From NCBI GenBank assembly GCA_020248985.1, contig JADCGL010000001.1, forward strand, positions 1 through 64,000: DNA of 64,000 nucleotides, written 5' to 3'. Source of the DNA: Telmatospirillum sp. Its GTDB lineage: Bacteria; Pseudomonadota; Alphaproteobacteria; CACIAM-22H2. This document shows positions 43,677-54,393 of this stretch, piece after piece. Both the position numbers and the translations under genes were made by a program. How positions within the stretch are numbered: position 1 is the stretch's first letter; every line of letters begins with the position of its first letter. The notes beneath the pieces are model-generated. The model searched no databases, was not told the DNA's origin, and saw only the letters and a program-made list of their open reading frames with translations.

Positions 43677-43821
43677 CGGTCTATATGTCCTGTTTTGGCG
43701 GTCGGGTTGGATAGCATGCGCCGGGGCTTTGTGGCAAAAGCCGTGGCCCCTTGCGCTGCGGCGAATTTCGCGGGAAAACCGGGCGGAATTCCTGTTTTCC
43801 TCCAGCATCCCGGCTGCCCCC

Positions 43822-45075
43822 ATGACCGTTTTCGCCGATCTGAACCCGCCTGCCCGCCTGCTGATGGGCCCCGGGCCCATCAACGCCGATCCGCGCGTGC
43901 TGCGCGCCATGGCAACGCCCTTGGTTGGGCAGTTCGACCCGTCGATGACCGCCTTGATGGCCGAGACGATGGCGCTCTACCGCCAGGTCTTCCGCACCCA
44001 AAACAAATGGTCGCTGCTGGTCGACGCCACGGCGCGCGGCGGGATCGAGGCCGCGATGGTTTCGCTGATCGAGCCCGGCGACAAGGTGCTGGTCCCGGTC
44101 TTCGGCCGTTTCGGCCATTTGAAGGCCGAAATCGCGCGCCGCTGCGGCGCCGACGTGGTCGAAATCCACGCCGAATGGGGCACGGTCTTCGCGCCCGAGC
44201 AGATCGAGGCGGCTTTGAAGCAGCATCGCCCGAAATTGCTGGCCGTGTGCCAGGGCGACACCTCGACCACCATGCTGCAGCCCTTGAACGAGCTCGGCAA
44301 ACTCGCGCGGGCCTACGACGCGCTGCTCTACACCGACACGACCGCGTCGCTCGGCGGCAACGATCTGCGCGCCGACGAATGGCAGCTCGATCTCGTCTCT
44401 TCGGGCCTGCAGAAATGCCTCGCCGGGCCGTCGGGCTCCGCGCCGATCACGATCGGCCCGCGTGCCGAAGAAGCGATCATGCGCCGACGCCATGTCGAGC
44501 AGGGCATTGCGACGGCTTCCGACGTGGCCGGGCCCGGGCGCCGCATTGCGTCCAACTATTTCGACCTTGCGATGATCATGGATTACTGGGGCGAAAAACG
44601 CCTCAACCACCATACGGAAGCCACCTCGATGCTGTACGGCGCGCGCGAATGCGCCAAGATCCTGGTCGAAGAAGGGCTCGAGACGGCCTTTGCGCGCCAT
44701 CGCCTTGCGGGCGACGCAATGGCGCAAGGGCTTGCCGCGATGGGCCTCAAACTCTTCGGCGACCAGCGCCACAAGATGGCCAATGTCGTCGGCGTCTACA
44801 TCCCCGAGGGCGTTGCAGGCGAAGCCGTGCGCCGCGCGATGCTCGAAGATTTCGGCATCGAAATCGGCACCAGCTTCGGGCCGCTGCACGGCAAGATCTG
44901 GCGCATCGGCACCATGGGCTACAATGCGCGCAAGGATTGCGTGCTGACCACGCTCGCTGCACTCGAATCGGTGCTGCTCGCCAATGGCGCCAAGATCGCG
45001 ACCAATGCGGCTATCCCGCAAGCGCTCGCCTGCTATCGCGACGCCGCGCAAACCGCGCGCAAAGCCGCCGACTGA
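43822..45075 (+). CDS. pucG: (S)-ureidoglycine-glyoxylate aminotransferase type, class V PLP enzyme
   Basis: 417-residue fold-type I class V aminotransferase. PLP Lys198 in SSGLQKCLAGPSGSAP. Two residues point to PucG over serine/alanine-glyoxylate transaminases: Gln37 in LVGQFDPSMT and Asn262 in KRLNHHTEATSM, corresponding to Gln37 and Asn264 described for the B. subtilis PucG active site. It would transaminate ureidoglycine with glyoxylate in purine degradation. No allantoin genes are adjacent; the AllA-like gene at 11812 and hydroxypyruvate isomerase at 39897 fit a ureide/glyoxylate theme. AGT/SGT activity remains possible. Confidence 0.78.
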   Translation: MTVFADLNPPARLLMGPGPINADPRVLRAMATPLVGQFDPSMTALMAETMALYRQVFRTQNKWSLLVDATARGGIEAAMVSLIEPGDKVLVPVFGRFGHLKAEIARRCGADVVEIHAEWGTVFAPEQIEAALKQHRPKLLAVCQGDTSTTMLQPLNELGKLARAYDALLYTDTTASLGGNDLRADEWQLDLVSSGLQKCLAGPSGSAPITIGPRAEEAIMRRRHVEQGIATASDVAGPGRRIASNYFDLAMIMDYWGEKRLNHHTEATSMLYGARECAKILVEEGLETAFARHRLAGDAMAQGLAAMGLKLFGDQRHKMANVVGVYIPEGVAGEAVRRAMLEDFGIEIGTSFGPLHGKIWRIGTMGYNARKDCVLTTLAALESVLLANGAKIATNAAIPQALACYRDAAQTARKAAD

Positions 45076-45080
45076 ACCCG

Positions 45081-45776
45081 ATGCGCGACCACCCGACTGA
45101 CCTTGCCCTGGTCGGCGGGATGGACGCGGGCGGCATCGCGGCAGCGTTGGTTCTGGCGGGGTTCGCGGGCAGTTTCCTGCATTGCGCGGCGATGTGCGGC
45201 CCGTTTGTGATGGCGCAGACCTTGGCGCGGATGGAAGCCGCGTCGTTGCGGCGCCTACAGGGTGCTGTGCTGCTGCCCTATCATCTCGGGCGTGCGACCA
45301 GCTACATCCTGTTGGGCGCTTTGTTGGGTGCGCTTGGTGGCGCCATCGCCGATCTGCCGGGCGCGCGTTATGCGCTCGCGGCCGCATTGGGGCTCGCCGG
45401 CGTGTTGTTTGTGCTGCAAGCCTTCGGTCGCTCGGCCGCGACGATTGGCGGTTTTTGGCTGACCAACACCGTGCGCGGCTTGTTGGAAGCGCCCACGGGT
45501 TTGCGCGGCTACGCGTTGGGGGTTGCACTCGGCTTTTTGCCGTGCGGCTTTCTCTATGGCGCCCTTGCTGCAGCCGCAGGGGCGGGGTCTGCCGCCGGCG
45601 GAGCTTTGGCAATGGCGGGGTTTGTCATCGGCACCGCACCCGCACTCTTGGCGGTCGGATTTGCCGGTGCGATGGCCGCCAAACGCATGCGCACTTCCAT
45701 GGGCCGCCTCGCACCGGCTTTGCTGCTGTTCAATGCGGGCGTGTTGTTCTGGCTCGGTTGGCGCGCCCTTGGTTGA
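45081..45776 (+). CDS. TauE/SafE-family membrane protein linked to cbb3 oxidase
   Basis: 231 residues with six hydrophobic segments. It has the FAGSFLHCAAMCGPFVMAQ motif (HCxxxC) and LGFLPCGFLYGALAAAAG, features of the DsbD_2/SafE membrane proteins that often accompany cco gene clusters and are associated with copper or thiol handling during oxidase assembly. It begins 5 bp after the pucG-like stop and lies 0.9 kb from ccoN. Sulfite export is the annotation-default alternative and is less likely here. Confidence 0.82.
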   Translation: MRDHPTDLALVGGMDAGGIAAALVLAGFAGSFLHCAAMCGPFVMAQTLARMEAASLRRLQGAVLLPYHLGRATSYILLGALLGALGGAIADLPGARYALAAALGLAGVLFVLQAFGRSAATIGGFWLTNTVRGLLEAPTGLRGYALGVALGFLPCGFLYGALAAAAGAGSAAGGALAMAGFVIGTAPALLAVGFAGAMAAKRMRTSMGRLAPALLLFNAGVLFWLGWRALG

Positions 45777-46565
45777 TCATGCGTCGTCGTGCACGACCAC
45801 GTCTTTGTAGCAATGCCAGCTCGCATAGCCGATCAACGGCATCGTCACGGCAAGGCCTAGAAATGCCGGGATCATGCCGAAGCCCGTGAAGGCGCAGATC
45901 AGCGCGGACCACAGCGCCATCGGCTTCGAGTTGGCGCGCACCGCTTCGATCGAGGTACCGATCGCGACCCAGATCGGCGTGCCGGGCCGGTCGAGCAGCA
46001 TTGGGATCGACACGACCGAAATCGAGAATGTGATCGTCGCCAGCACGAAGCCCACGAAGCCGCCGACCAGCAGGAACGGCAACGATGCGGACGAAAATAG
46101 CGTGAGGTCGATGAGGTCCTGCAGATTGCCGCGCGGACTGCCGAAGAAGATCGCGAAGATCAGCGTCGCCATGCGCGTCCAGAACAGATTTATAAGCATG
46201 AGGACAAGACCCATATAGGCGACCTGCTCGATATTGCTTTTGAACGCCCCGATCGCGGCCCCTAGATCGGGGGCTTGGCCTTGGGCGATGCGTCGGCTCG
46301 TCTCGTAGAGCCCGACCGCCAGCAAAGGGGCCAGCAACATGAAGCCGGCTGCCAGCGGCAGCAGCAGATAGATCGACTCGGCCAAGAACAGCAGCAGCGC
46401 AATCGCACCGCCTGTCAGCACAAAAGCGCCGCCATAGGCCACGCTCACGCGGGGGGCGGCGGCCAAATCGCTCCAGCCCTGCGCAATCCAAATCCAGGGC
46501 CGATCCAGTGCGACCGCACGGATGCGTGGGACGGGTCCCACGATGATCGGGATTACGGGCTGCAT
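45777..46565 (-). CDS. DUF2189 inner-membrane protein
   Basis: 262 residues with about six hydrophobic segments: WSDLAAAPRVSVAYGGAFVL, LPLAAGFMLLAPLLAVGLYE, SRRIAQGQAPDLGAAIGAFK and LLDRPGTPIWVAIGTSIEAV are typical of DUF2189. GGAGGA 8 bp upstream fixes ATG 46565. The family is widespread next to cbb3 oxidase genes in alphaproteobacteria; function unknown. It is divergent from ccoN, so the FNR-type box between them could control both. Confidence 0.85.
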   Translation of the reverse strand: MQPVIPIIVGPVPRIRAVALDRPWIWIAQGWSDLAAAPRVSVAYGGAFVLTGGAIALLLFLAESIYLLLPLAAGFMLLAPLLAVGLYETSRRIAQGQAPDLGAAIGAFKSNIEQVAYMGLVLMLINLFWTRMATLIFAIFFGSPRGNLQDLIDLTLFSSASLPFLLVGGFVGFVLATITFSISVVSIPMLLDRPGTPIWVAIGTSIEAVRANSKPMALWSALICAFTGFGMIPAFLGLAVTMPLIGYASWHCYKDVVVHDDA

Positions 46566-46617
46566 AGCGATTTCCTCCGCCGTTTCAGGGAGTTTGAAGC
46601 AATTTTCCGTCGGCGCC

Positions 46618-46631
46618 TTGATGCAGGTCAA
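46618..46631. promoter_or_regulatory. FNR/FixK-type box upstream of ccoN
   Basis: TTGATGCAGGTCAA matches the TTGAT-N4-ATCAA consensus at 9 of 10 defined positions. It lies between the divergent DUF2189 gene and ccoN, about 87 bp before the ccoN ATG, a distance compatible with class II activation (-41.5) and a ~50-base leader. Low-oxygen induction of a cbb3 oxidase by FNR/FixK is well established. Confidence 0.72.
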
Positions 46632-46717
46632 TGCGCCCGGGCGACACGGGCAGCAATGTCGGCAGCATATGCGTCGCCGACTGTGCGGCGATCGGTAGCA
46701 AACGGGGGTAGATCACA

Positions 46718-48196
46718 ATGGCATCGGCCAGCGTCGCCTTGGGCGGCATCAATGCGAACGCGGTTTCGGCGCACGACACGGCAGCCCCCGCCTACCACGA
46801 CGACGTCATTCGGGCAGGCATGATCGCGACCGTCTTCTGGGGCGTGGTCGGCTTCCTCATGGGCAACGTCATCGCTTCGCAGCTCGCCTTCCCGGCGATG
46901 AATCTCGGCCTCGAATGGACGAGCTTCGGGCGCCTGCGGCCCGTGCACACCTCGGCCGTCATCTTCGCCTTCGGCGGCAACGCAATGATCGCCGCCTCGT
47001 TCTACATCGTGCAGCGCACCTGCCGCACGCCGTTGTTCCTGGGCTCGCTCGGGGCTTGGTGCGTGTTCTGGGGCTACCAGATTTTCATTCTGCTGGCGGC
47101 TTCGGGCTACGTGCTCGGCATCACCTCGGGCAAGGAATATGCCGAGCCCGAATGGTATGTCGATTTGTGGCTCACGCTCGTGTGGGTGCTCTATCTCGTC
47201 GTTTTTGCGGGCACTTTGATGCTGCGCCGCGAGCCGCACATCTACGTCGCCAACTGGTTCATCCTCGCCTTCATCGTCACCGTGGCGATGCTGCATATCG
47301 GCAACAACATCCAGGTGCCGGTCTCCTTCCTGGGCTGGAAGAGCTACACCGTGCCCGGCGGCGTGCAGGATGCGATGATCCAATGGTGGTACGGCCACAA
47401 CGCAGTCGGCTTTTTCCTCACGGCCGCGTTCCTCGGCATGATGTATTATTTCATCCCGAAAGCTGCGAACCGCCCGGTCTATTCCTATCGTTTGTCGATC
47501 GTGCATTTCTGGTCGCTGATCTTCCTCTATATCTGGGCGGGTCCGCACCATCTGCACTACACCTCGCTGCCCGACTGGGCGCAAACGCTCGGCATGACCT
47601 TCTCGATCATGCTGTGGATGCCGTCCTGGGGCGGCATGATCAACGGCCTCATGACGCTGTCGGGCGCTTGGGACAAGCTGCGCACAGATCCCAGCTTGCG
47701 CTTCTCCGTGACGGCCCTCGCCTTCTACGGCATGTCGACCTTCGAAGGGCCGATGATGTCGATCAAGGCCGTCAACGCGCTCTCGCACTACACCGATTGG
47801 ACCGTGGGCCACGTGCATTCGGGCGCCATGGGGTGGGTCGGCTTCATCACCTTCGGCATGCTCTATTGGCTCGTCCCTCAATTGTGGGGCCGTGCGGGTC
47901 TCTATTCGCAGCGCCTGGCCAACTGGCATTTCTGGATCGCGACCCTCGGCATCGTCTTCTACATCACCTCGATGTGGGTGTCGGGCATCATGCAGGGCCT
48001 CATGTGGCGCGCGTACGACGAATACGGGTTCCTGCAGTACTCGTTCTCCGAATCCGTCGCGGCGATGCATCCCTTCTACGTGATCCGGCTGTTGGGCGGG
48101 CTGCTCTACCTCGTTGGCGCCCTCATCATGGCCTACAACCTTTGGAAAACGGTTACGTCGGTCGCACCGGTCCGTGCCGCCACCGCAACCGCCTAG
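46718..48196 (+). CDS. ccoN: cbb3-type cytochrome c oxidase subunit I
   Basis: 492 residues, 12+ membrane helices. Haem/CuB ligand histidines are visible in [44 protein letters not shown] and [12 protein letters not shown]. Catalytic subunit of the high-affinity proton-pumping oxidase for low oxygen. First of an eight-gene run ccoNOQPGHIS. Confidence 0.96.
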   Translation: MASASVALGGINANAVSAHDTAAPAYHDDVIRAGMIATVFWGVVGFLMGNVIASQLAFPAMNLGLEWTSFGRLRPVHTSAVIFAFGGNAMIAASFYIVQRTCRTPLFLGSLGAWCVFWGYQIFILLAASGYVLGITSGKEYAEPEWYVDLWLTLVWVLYLVVFAGTLMLRREPHIYVANWFILAFIVTVAMLHIGNNIQVPVSFLGWKSYTVPGGVQDAMIQWWYGHNAVGFFLTAAFLGMMYYFIPKAANRPVYSYRLSIVHFWSLIFLYIWAGPHHLHYTSLPDWAQTLGMTFSIMLWMPSWGGMINGLMTLSGAWDKLRTDPSLRFSVTALAFYGMSTFEGPMMSIKAVNALSHYTDWTVGHVHSGAMGWVGFITFGMLYWLVPQLWGRAGLYSQRLANWHFWIATLGIVFYITSMWVSGIMQGLMWRAYDEYGFLQYSFSESVAAMHPFYVIRLLGGLLYLVGALIMAYNLWKTVTSVAPVRAATATA

Positions 48197-48212
48197 AATC
48201 GGGGAACCGAAA

Positions 48213-48938
<726 letters not shown>

Positions 48939-48952
48939 CGGGAGCACGACCG

Positions 48953-49108
48953 ATGGACCAAGCCCAGCTCATGGCGATTCTCGGCACGGTTTCGACCGTG
49001 TGGTTCTTCCTGTTCTTCGTGGCGATGCTCGCCTGGGTCTATTGGCCCAAGCACAAGGCGCGCATGGACCACCAAGCCCAGATTCCGCTGCGCGACGACC
49101 GTATCTGA
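48953..49108 (+). CDS. ccoQ: cbb3 oxidase small subunit CcoQ
   Basis: 51 residues, too short for usual ORF cut-offs: a single membrane helix (VSTVWFFLFFVAMLAWVYW) and a basic tail KHKARMDHQAQ. Position between ccoO and ccoP, 14 bp from each, identifies it. It stabilises the oxidase complex. Confidence 0.9.
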   Translation: MDQAQLMAILGTVSTVWFFLFFVAMLAWVYWPKHKARMDHQAQIPLRDDRI

Positions 49109-49121
49109 AGGAACCCTGCAG

Positions 49122-49991
49122 ATGCCGACCAAGATCGAAAAAGACGCCGTCACCGGGACCGACACCACGGGCCACGAATGGGACGGCATCAAGGAACTCA
49201 ACACGCCGCTGCCCAAATGGTGGCTCTACACCTTCTACGCCACGATCCTGTGGGCGCTCGGCTATTTTGTGCTCTATCCGGCGTGGCCGGGCCTCTCGGG
49301 CCACACGACGGGCGTGCTGGGTTGGACGATGCGCGGCGAGATTTCCGAAAGCCTCGCGCAAGCAGCGGCAGCACAAGCGCCGTTCGTGAACCGCATCGAT
49401 GCCGCAAGCCTTGAAGACATCGCCAAATCGACCGATCTGCGCAATTTCGCGATCGCGGGCGGGCGCTCGGTCTTCGCCGTCAATTGCGCGCCGTGCCACG
49501 GGGCGGGGGCTGCGGGCAGCAAAGGCTTCCCCAATCTCGTCGACGATAATTGGATCTGGGGTGGCACGCTCGACGACATCCACACGACGATCCAGAACGG
49601 CATTCGCAATTCCAACCCGGACTCGCGCATCTCGCAGATGCCGCGTTTCGGCGCGGACAAGATCCTCGATGCCAAGCAAATCGACGACGTCGCCGAATAT
49701 GTGCTGTCGCTGTCGCGCCGCTCGCGCAACGCCGCCGCTGCCGAACGCGGTGCTGTCGTCTACAGCGAAAACTGCGAGGCCTGCCATCTGCAAGGCGGGG
49801 TTGGCAATGCCGAGATGGGGGCGCCGAGCCTCGCCGCCAACATCTGGCTCTATGGCGGCGACAAGGCCACGCTCGTCGAGACGATCACCAACTCGCGGGC
49901 GGGTGCGATGCCAGCTTGGACCGACCGGATCGATGCCGCGCGCATCAAGATGCTGACGGTCTATGTGCATTCGCTGGGCGGCGGCAAATGA
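49122..49991 (+). CDS. ccoP: cbb3-type cytochrome c oxidase subunit III (di-haem)
   Basis: 289 residues. N-terminal EWDGIKELNTPLPKWWLYTF and a membrane anchor, then two cytochrome c domains with CAPCHGAGAAG and CEACHLQGGVG; axial Met in SQMPRFG and GAMPAW. Accepts electrons from soluble cytochrome c or bc1. Confidence 0.96.
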   Translation: MPTKIEKDAVTGTDTTGHEWDGIKELNTPLPKWWLYTFYATILWALGYFVLYPAWPGLSGHTTGVLGWTMRGEISESLAQAAAAQAPFVNRIDAASLEDIAKSTDLRNFAIAGGRSVFAVNCAPCHGAGAAGSKGFPNLVDDNWIWGGTLDDIHTTIQNGIRNSNPDSRISQMPRFGADKILDAKQIDDVAEYVLSLSRRSRNAAAAERGAVVYSENCEACHLQGGVGNAEMGAPSLAANIWLYGGDKATLVETITNSRAGAMPAWTDRIDAARIKMLTVYVHSLGGGK

Positions 49992-50022
49992 CGTCGTCCG
50001 CGGCACCAGGCGCGTGACGAAG

Positions 50023-51522
50023 ATGGACGGCGGCGTGGCTCCGGGTCCGGCGCATGCGCCGGAGGTCGATTCGGCTGTTTCGATCAAGACGCAGAAAGCG
50101 GCGATGCCGCTCTATGCGAGCCGCATCAAGGTCCATCCCAAAAACGTCTCGGGCCTTTATCGCAACATCAAATGGGGCATGCTGGTCGCGTGCCTTGCGG
50201 TCTACTACATCGCCCCTTGGCTGCGCTGGGATCGCGGCCTCTTCGCGCCCGACCAGGCGATCCTGATCGATCTGCCGGGCCGGCGTGCCTATTTCTTCTT
50301 CCTCGAAATCTGGCCGCAGGAGGTCTACTTCCTGACCGGCATCCTGGTGCTGGCGGCGTTCGGGCTGTTTCTGGCAACCGCCTTGTTCGGGCGCATCTGG
50401 TGCGGCTATGCGTGCCCGCAGACCGTGTGGACCGACCTGTTCATGCTGGTCGAGCGCTGGATCGAGGGCGACCGCAATGCGCGCATCCGCCTCGACGCCG
50501 CTCCCGCTTCGTTTGGCAAATTCGCCAAGCGCACGGCCAAACACGCAAGCTGGATCGTGCTGTCGCTGGCGACGGGCGGGGCTTGTATTCTGTTTTTTGG
50601 CGACGCGCCTACTTTGCTGACCGAGCTCTTCACGGGCCGTGCCTCGGCGTCGGAATATTTCTTCGTTGGGCTGTTCGCGACGACGACCTACGTACTAGCG
50701 GGATTCGCGCGCGAGCAGGTCTGCACCTATATGTGCCCGTGGCCGCGCTTCCAAAGTGCGATGCTCGACGACCGCTCCTACGTCGTCACCTACGAGTCTT
50801 GGCGCGGCGAACCGCGCGGGCGGCTTGCCAAGAAGGCCGACGGCTCGGATCCGTTCGTCGGGCGCGGCGACTGCGTGGACTGCAACGCGTGCGTCGCCAC
50901 ATGCCCGACCGGCATCGACATTCGCGACGGCCAGCAGCTTGAATGCATCGGCTGCGGCCTGTGCATCGATGCGTGCAACGCGGTCATGGACAAGGTCGGC
51001 CGGCCGCGCAGCCTCATCCGCTTCGACACGCTCGACAACCAACGCGCCCGCGCCGAGGGCCGCGCACCCGTCCATCGCCTGATCCGCGCGCGCACGGTGC
51101 TCTACACGCTGCTGCTGGCGGTCGTCGGTAGCATCATGCTGGTCGGAGTGGTGTTTCGCAGCACGGTCGAACTCACGGTCCAGCGCGACCGCAATCCGCT
51201 CTATGTGCGCCTCGTCGACGGCAGCGTGCGCAATGCCTACACGGTGCATGTGCTGAACAAGACGCACAATATGCGCGACTACACGCTCGCCCTCGAAGGC
51301 CTGCCGACGGCACGGCTCTCGATGGTGGGCGGCGAGGGCGCCGGCGACAGGCTCGTGCTGTCGGCCAAGCCCGACCAGGTCGCAAGCTACCGCGTGTTCG
51401 TGACCTTGCCCGACGGTGCGGCTACGAAGCACGAATCGACGCAGATCGAATTCAAGCTGCGCGCCGCCGACGGGCGCGACCGCACCGAACGCGAAACCGT
51501 CTTCATCGCCCCGCCAAACTAG
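50023..51522 (+). CDS. ccoG: cbb3 oxidase assembly polyferredoxin CcoG
   Basis: 499 residues. Membrane helices, then CGYACPQTVW, CTYMCPWPRFQ and two [4Fe-4S] motifs (CVDCNACVATCP and CIGCGLCIDACN), and a C-terminal Ig-like IG_CcoG domain. CcoG reduces Cu(II) for oxidase copper centre assembly. ATG 50023 is used; GTG 50014 is an in-frame option. Confidence 0.94.
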   Translation: MDGGVAPGPAHAPEVDSAVSIKTQKAAMPLYASRIKVHPKNVSGLYRNIKWGMLVACLAVYYIAPWLRWDRGLFAPDQAILIDLPGRRAYFFFLEIWPQEVYFLTGILVLAAFGLFLATALFGRIWCGYACPQTVWTDLFMLVERWIEGDRNARIRLDAAPASFGKFAKRTAKHASWIVLSLATGGACILFFGDAPTLLTELFTGRASASEYFFVGLFATTTYVLAGFAREQVCTYMCPWPRFQSAMLDDRSYVVTYESWRGEPRGRLAKKADGSDPFVGRGDCVDCNACVATCPTGIDIRDGQQLECIGCGLCIDACNAVMDKVGRPRSLIRFDTLDNQRARAEGRAPVHRLIRARTVLYTLLLAVVGSIMLVGVVFRSTVELTVQRDRNPLYVRLVDGSVRNAYTVHVLNKTHNMRDYTLALEGLPTARLSMVGGEGAGDRLVLSAKPDQVASYRVFVTLPDGAATKHESTQIEFKLRAADGRDRTERETVFIAPPN

Positions 51523-51534
51523 GGAGCCACTGCC

Positions 51535-52011
51535 ATGCTCACGCAATCCGCAATCGATCTTCGCAACCGCTACCTGTGGCTCGTCTTTCCGGCCATGTTC
51601 GCGATCGTACTGGCGGCGAATGTGGTGCTTGTCTATTTCGCGCTCGCAAGCTGGCCGGGCCTGGCATACGAAAATCCGTCCGAGCGCGGCCGCAAGTTCA
51701 ATCAAGTTCTGCAGGCCGAAGAGAAAGCGCATGGACTCGGCTGGCGCTTCGCGCTGCGCTATGTTGATCGGTCCGTCGAAGTGCGCATCGTCGATGCAAG
51801 CGGTGCGGCCCTCGACGATCTGGCGCTGACGGGCACGTTGGTTCGTCCTTTGGGCGAGATTGCCGACACGCGGCTTGTTTTCGGCGTCGTCGCACCGGGG
51901 GTTTATCGCGCGCCCGTCGATCTCGTCGCCCCCGGCCAATGGGAAGTGCGGGTTGCCGCCATGCGCGGCGACGCGCGCGCGCATGAAGCTGTGCGCTTCG
52001 TCGTGCGCTAG
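51535..52011 (+). CDS. ccoH: cbb3 oxidase assembly protein CcoH/FixH
   Basis: 158 residues: one N-terminal membrane helix (PAMFAIVLAANVVLVYFALA), YENPSERGRKFNQVLQAEEK and a periplasmic beta domain, the FixH layout. Assembly factor of the cbb3 oxidase, needed with the copper ATPase that follows. Confidence 0.92.
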   Translation: MLTQSAIDLRNRYLWLVFPAMFAIVLAANVVLVYFALASWPGLAYENPSERGRKFNQVLQAEEKAHGLGWRFALRYVDRSVEVRIVDASGAALDDLALTGTLVRPLGEIADTRLVFGVVAPGVYRAPVDLVAPGQWEVRVAAMRGDARAHEAVRFVVR

Positions 52012-52026
52012 CCAGGGAGCATCGCC

Positions 52027-54393
52027 ATGGCGCCTCTCGACGGTTCGACCGGCATCGTTGCGCAGACGACAAGCTGTTTGCATTGCGCAAGCCCGGTTGC
52101 CGAGGCGGATGCGCGCTTCTGCTGCACGGGCTGCGAAGCGGCCTACGAGGCCGTGCAGGGTCTGGGCCTCGAGGCGTTCTATCGCCGCCGCACGCTTGGC
52201 GCCGAGGCGCGCAAACTGCGGCCCGAGCCCACGCCCGACTACGACTATGCGCAGCGCGTGCATTTGGCGGCAGACGGTTTGGCCACGCTGCATCTGATGG
52301 TCGACGGGATGCAATGTGCGGCCTGCGCCTGGCTCATCGAAAGCGTGTATGCGCGCGATGCGGATGTGGCCGATGCGCGCGTCAATCTTTCGACCGGCCG
52401 CATGGTGCTCAAATGGCGCGGCGATGCCGACAGCGCGGACGACCTCGTCGGGCGTGTCGCACGCCTTGGGTTCCGTCTCGTGCCGTACGATCCGGGTTGC
52501 CTCGGCACGGTTGCTGAAGTCGAAGAGATGCGGCTTTTGAAGGCGCTTGGCGTTGCGGGCTTCGGTGCCGGCAACGTGATGATGCTGTCGGTCGCCGTCT
52601 GGGTCGGCATCGATATGGGCCCAGCGACCAAAGACTTGCTGCATTGGGTGTCGGCGCTGATCGGCCTGCCCTGCATCTTCTACGCGGGCCTGCCGTTCTA
52701 TCGTTCGGCCTGGGGCGCTTTAAGCGCCAAGCGCCTCAACATGGATGTGCCGATCGCGGTCGGTGTGACGATGACGGCCGCGATGAGCCTGTCCGAGACG
52801 CTGCGCGGCGGGCCCTACGCGTATTTCGATGCGGCCCTCACGCTGCTGTTCTTCCTGCTGGCCGGCCGCTATCTCGATGCGCGCGCGCGCGGCAAAGTGC
52901 GCGCGACGGCAACGCAGTTGCTGGCTTTGGCGGTGCGCCCTGTCACGGTCGTCGATGCGTCGGGCGCTTTGCGCAGCGTGGCGGCCGATGCGGTCGTACC
53001 GGGCGAGACCGTCTATGTGGCGTCGGGCGAGCGGATCGGCATCGACGGGCGCGTCGTGCAGGGCCAATCGCTCGTCGATGCGGCCCTCGTCACGGGTGAG
53101 GCCGTCCCGCAGGCCGTTGCACCCGGCGCCCAGGTGTTTGCGGGCATGGTCAATCTCGGTTCGGCCTTGCGCATCGTTGCGACTGCAACCGGCGAGGGCA
53201 CATTGCTGGCCGAAATCGTGCGCCTCGTCGAAGCCGCCGAGCGTTCGCGCGGGCGCTATGTGGCGTTGGCCGAGCGCGTGACGCGCGCTTACGCACCTGT
53301 CGTGCATGCGACGGCACTTGCGACCTTCCTCGCTTGGTATTTCGGAGTCGGTGTGGATTGGCAGGTTGCCCTGCTCTACGCGGTGGCGACCTTGATCGTA
53401 ACGTGCCCGTGCGCGTTGGGCTTGGCCGTGCCGGCCGTGCAGACGGTCGCAACCGGCCGCCTGCTCAAGAGCGGCATTCTGCTCAAGAACGCGACGGGGC
53501 TTGAGCGCCTGGCCGATATCGACATGGTCGTGTTCGACAAGACCGGCACGCTCACACAAGGCCAGCTTGTGCTGCGGCCCGATCCTGCTCGTGATCCCGC
53601 GTTGCTGCCCCTGGCGGCGAGCCTTGCGACCGCTTCGCGCCATCCGCTTGCACGCGCGCTGGCCGCTGCGTGCCCCGACCAGCCGATGGCGGCTGGCGTG
53701 GTCGAACATCCGGGCTTGGGTCTTGCGTGCGGCGACATGCGGCTCGGCAGCCGCATCTATTGCGGCATCGACGATGCGCTTGTCGGCCCTGCCGACGGGC
53801 CGGAGATTTGGTTTGCAACCGGCGACGGCAAGCCCTTGCGCTTTGCCTTCGACGATGCGTTGCGCGACGATGCAGCAGCGACGATTGCGGCGTTGCAGGC
53901 GCAGGGTTACGGCGTGGCGCTTTTGTCCGGCGACCGTGCCGAGGTCGTCGGCGACATTGCGAACAAGCTCGGCATTGCCGACTGGCAGGGTGGGGTCGAT
54001 CCCGCCGGCAAGGCCGCGCGTTTGGCGCAGTTCGCGGCAGCTGGGCGCAATGTGCTGATGGTCGGCGACGGGCTCAACGATGCGCCGGCCTTGGCGGCGG
54101 CCTCTGCGTCTTTGTCGCCTGCGACGGGGACGGACGTCGCCCAGGTTGCGGCCGATGCCGTGTTCCAAGGGCGCGGGCTTGTCGCCGTGGTCGTGTTGCT
54201 GGCGGCCGCCCGCAAGGCGCGGCGGCTCATGCGCCAGAACATCGTCTTTTCGATTCTCTACAATGCGATCGCCGTCCCGCTCGCCATGCTCGGCATGGTC
54301 ACGCCGCCCATCGCGGCGGCTTTGATGTCGAGCTCGTCGCTGGTTGTCGTCGCCAATGCGCTGCGCCTGTCGCGCGCCAAGGGAGAGTTCTGA
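52027..54393 (+). CDS. ccoI: Copper-exporting P1B-type ATPase for oxidase assembly (CcoI/FixI)
   Basis: 788 residues. N-terminal cysteine cluster (CLHCASPV, CCTGCEAAY), an HMA-like metal-binding motif MQCAACAW, eight membrane helices with VTCPCALGLAVPA (CPC), phosphorylation motif FDKTGTLTQG, SRHPLARAL (HP locus) and hinge GDGLNDAPALAAA. Supplies copper to the cbb3 oxidase. Its TGA shares one base with the ccoS start. Confidence 0.95.
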   Translation: MAPLDGSTGIVAQTTSCLHCASPVAEADARFCCTGCEAAYEAVQGLGLEAFYRRRTLGAEARKLRPEPTPDYDYAQRVHLAADGLATLHLMVDGMQCAACAWLIESVYARDADVADARVNLSTGRMVLKWRGDADSADDLVGRVARLGFRLVPYDPGCLGTVAEVEEMRLLKALGVAGFGAGNVMMLSVAVWVGIDMGPATKDLLHWVSALIGLPCIFYAGLPFYRSAWGALSAKRLNMDVPIAVGVTMTAAMSLSETLRGGPYAYFDAALTLLFFLLAGRYLDARARGKVRATATQLLALAVRPVTVVDASGALRSVAADAVVPGETVYVASGERIGIDGRVVQGQSLVDAALVTGEAVPQAVAPGAQVFAGMVNLGSALRIVATATGEGTLLAEIVRLVEAAERSRGRYVALAERVTRAYAPVVHATALATFLAWYFGVGVDWQVALLYAVATLIVTCPCALGLAVPAVQTVATGRLLKSGILLKNATGLERLADIDMVVFDKTGTLTQGQLVLRPDPARDPALLPLAASLATASRHPLARALAAACPDQPMAAGVVEHPGLGLACGDMRLGSRIYCGIDDALVGPADGPEIWFATGDGKPLRFAFDDALRDDAAATIAALQAQGYGVALLSGDRAEVVGDIANKLGIADWQGGVDPAGKAARLAQFAAAGRNVLMVGDGLNDAPALAAASASLSPATGTDVAQVAADAVFQGRGLVAVVVLLAAARKARRLMRQNIVFSILYNAIAVPLAMLGMVTPPIAAALMSSSSLVVVANALRLSRAKGEF

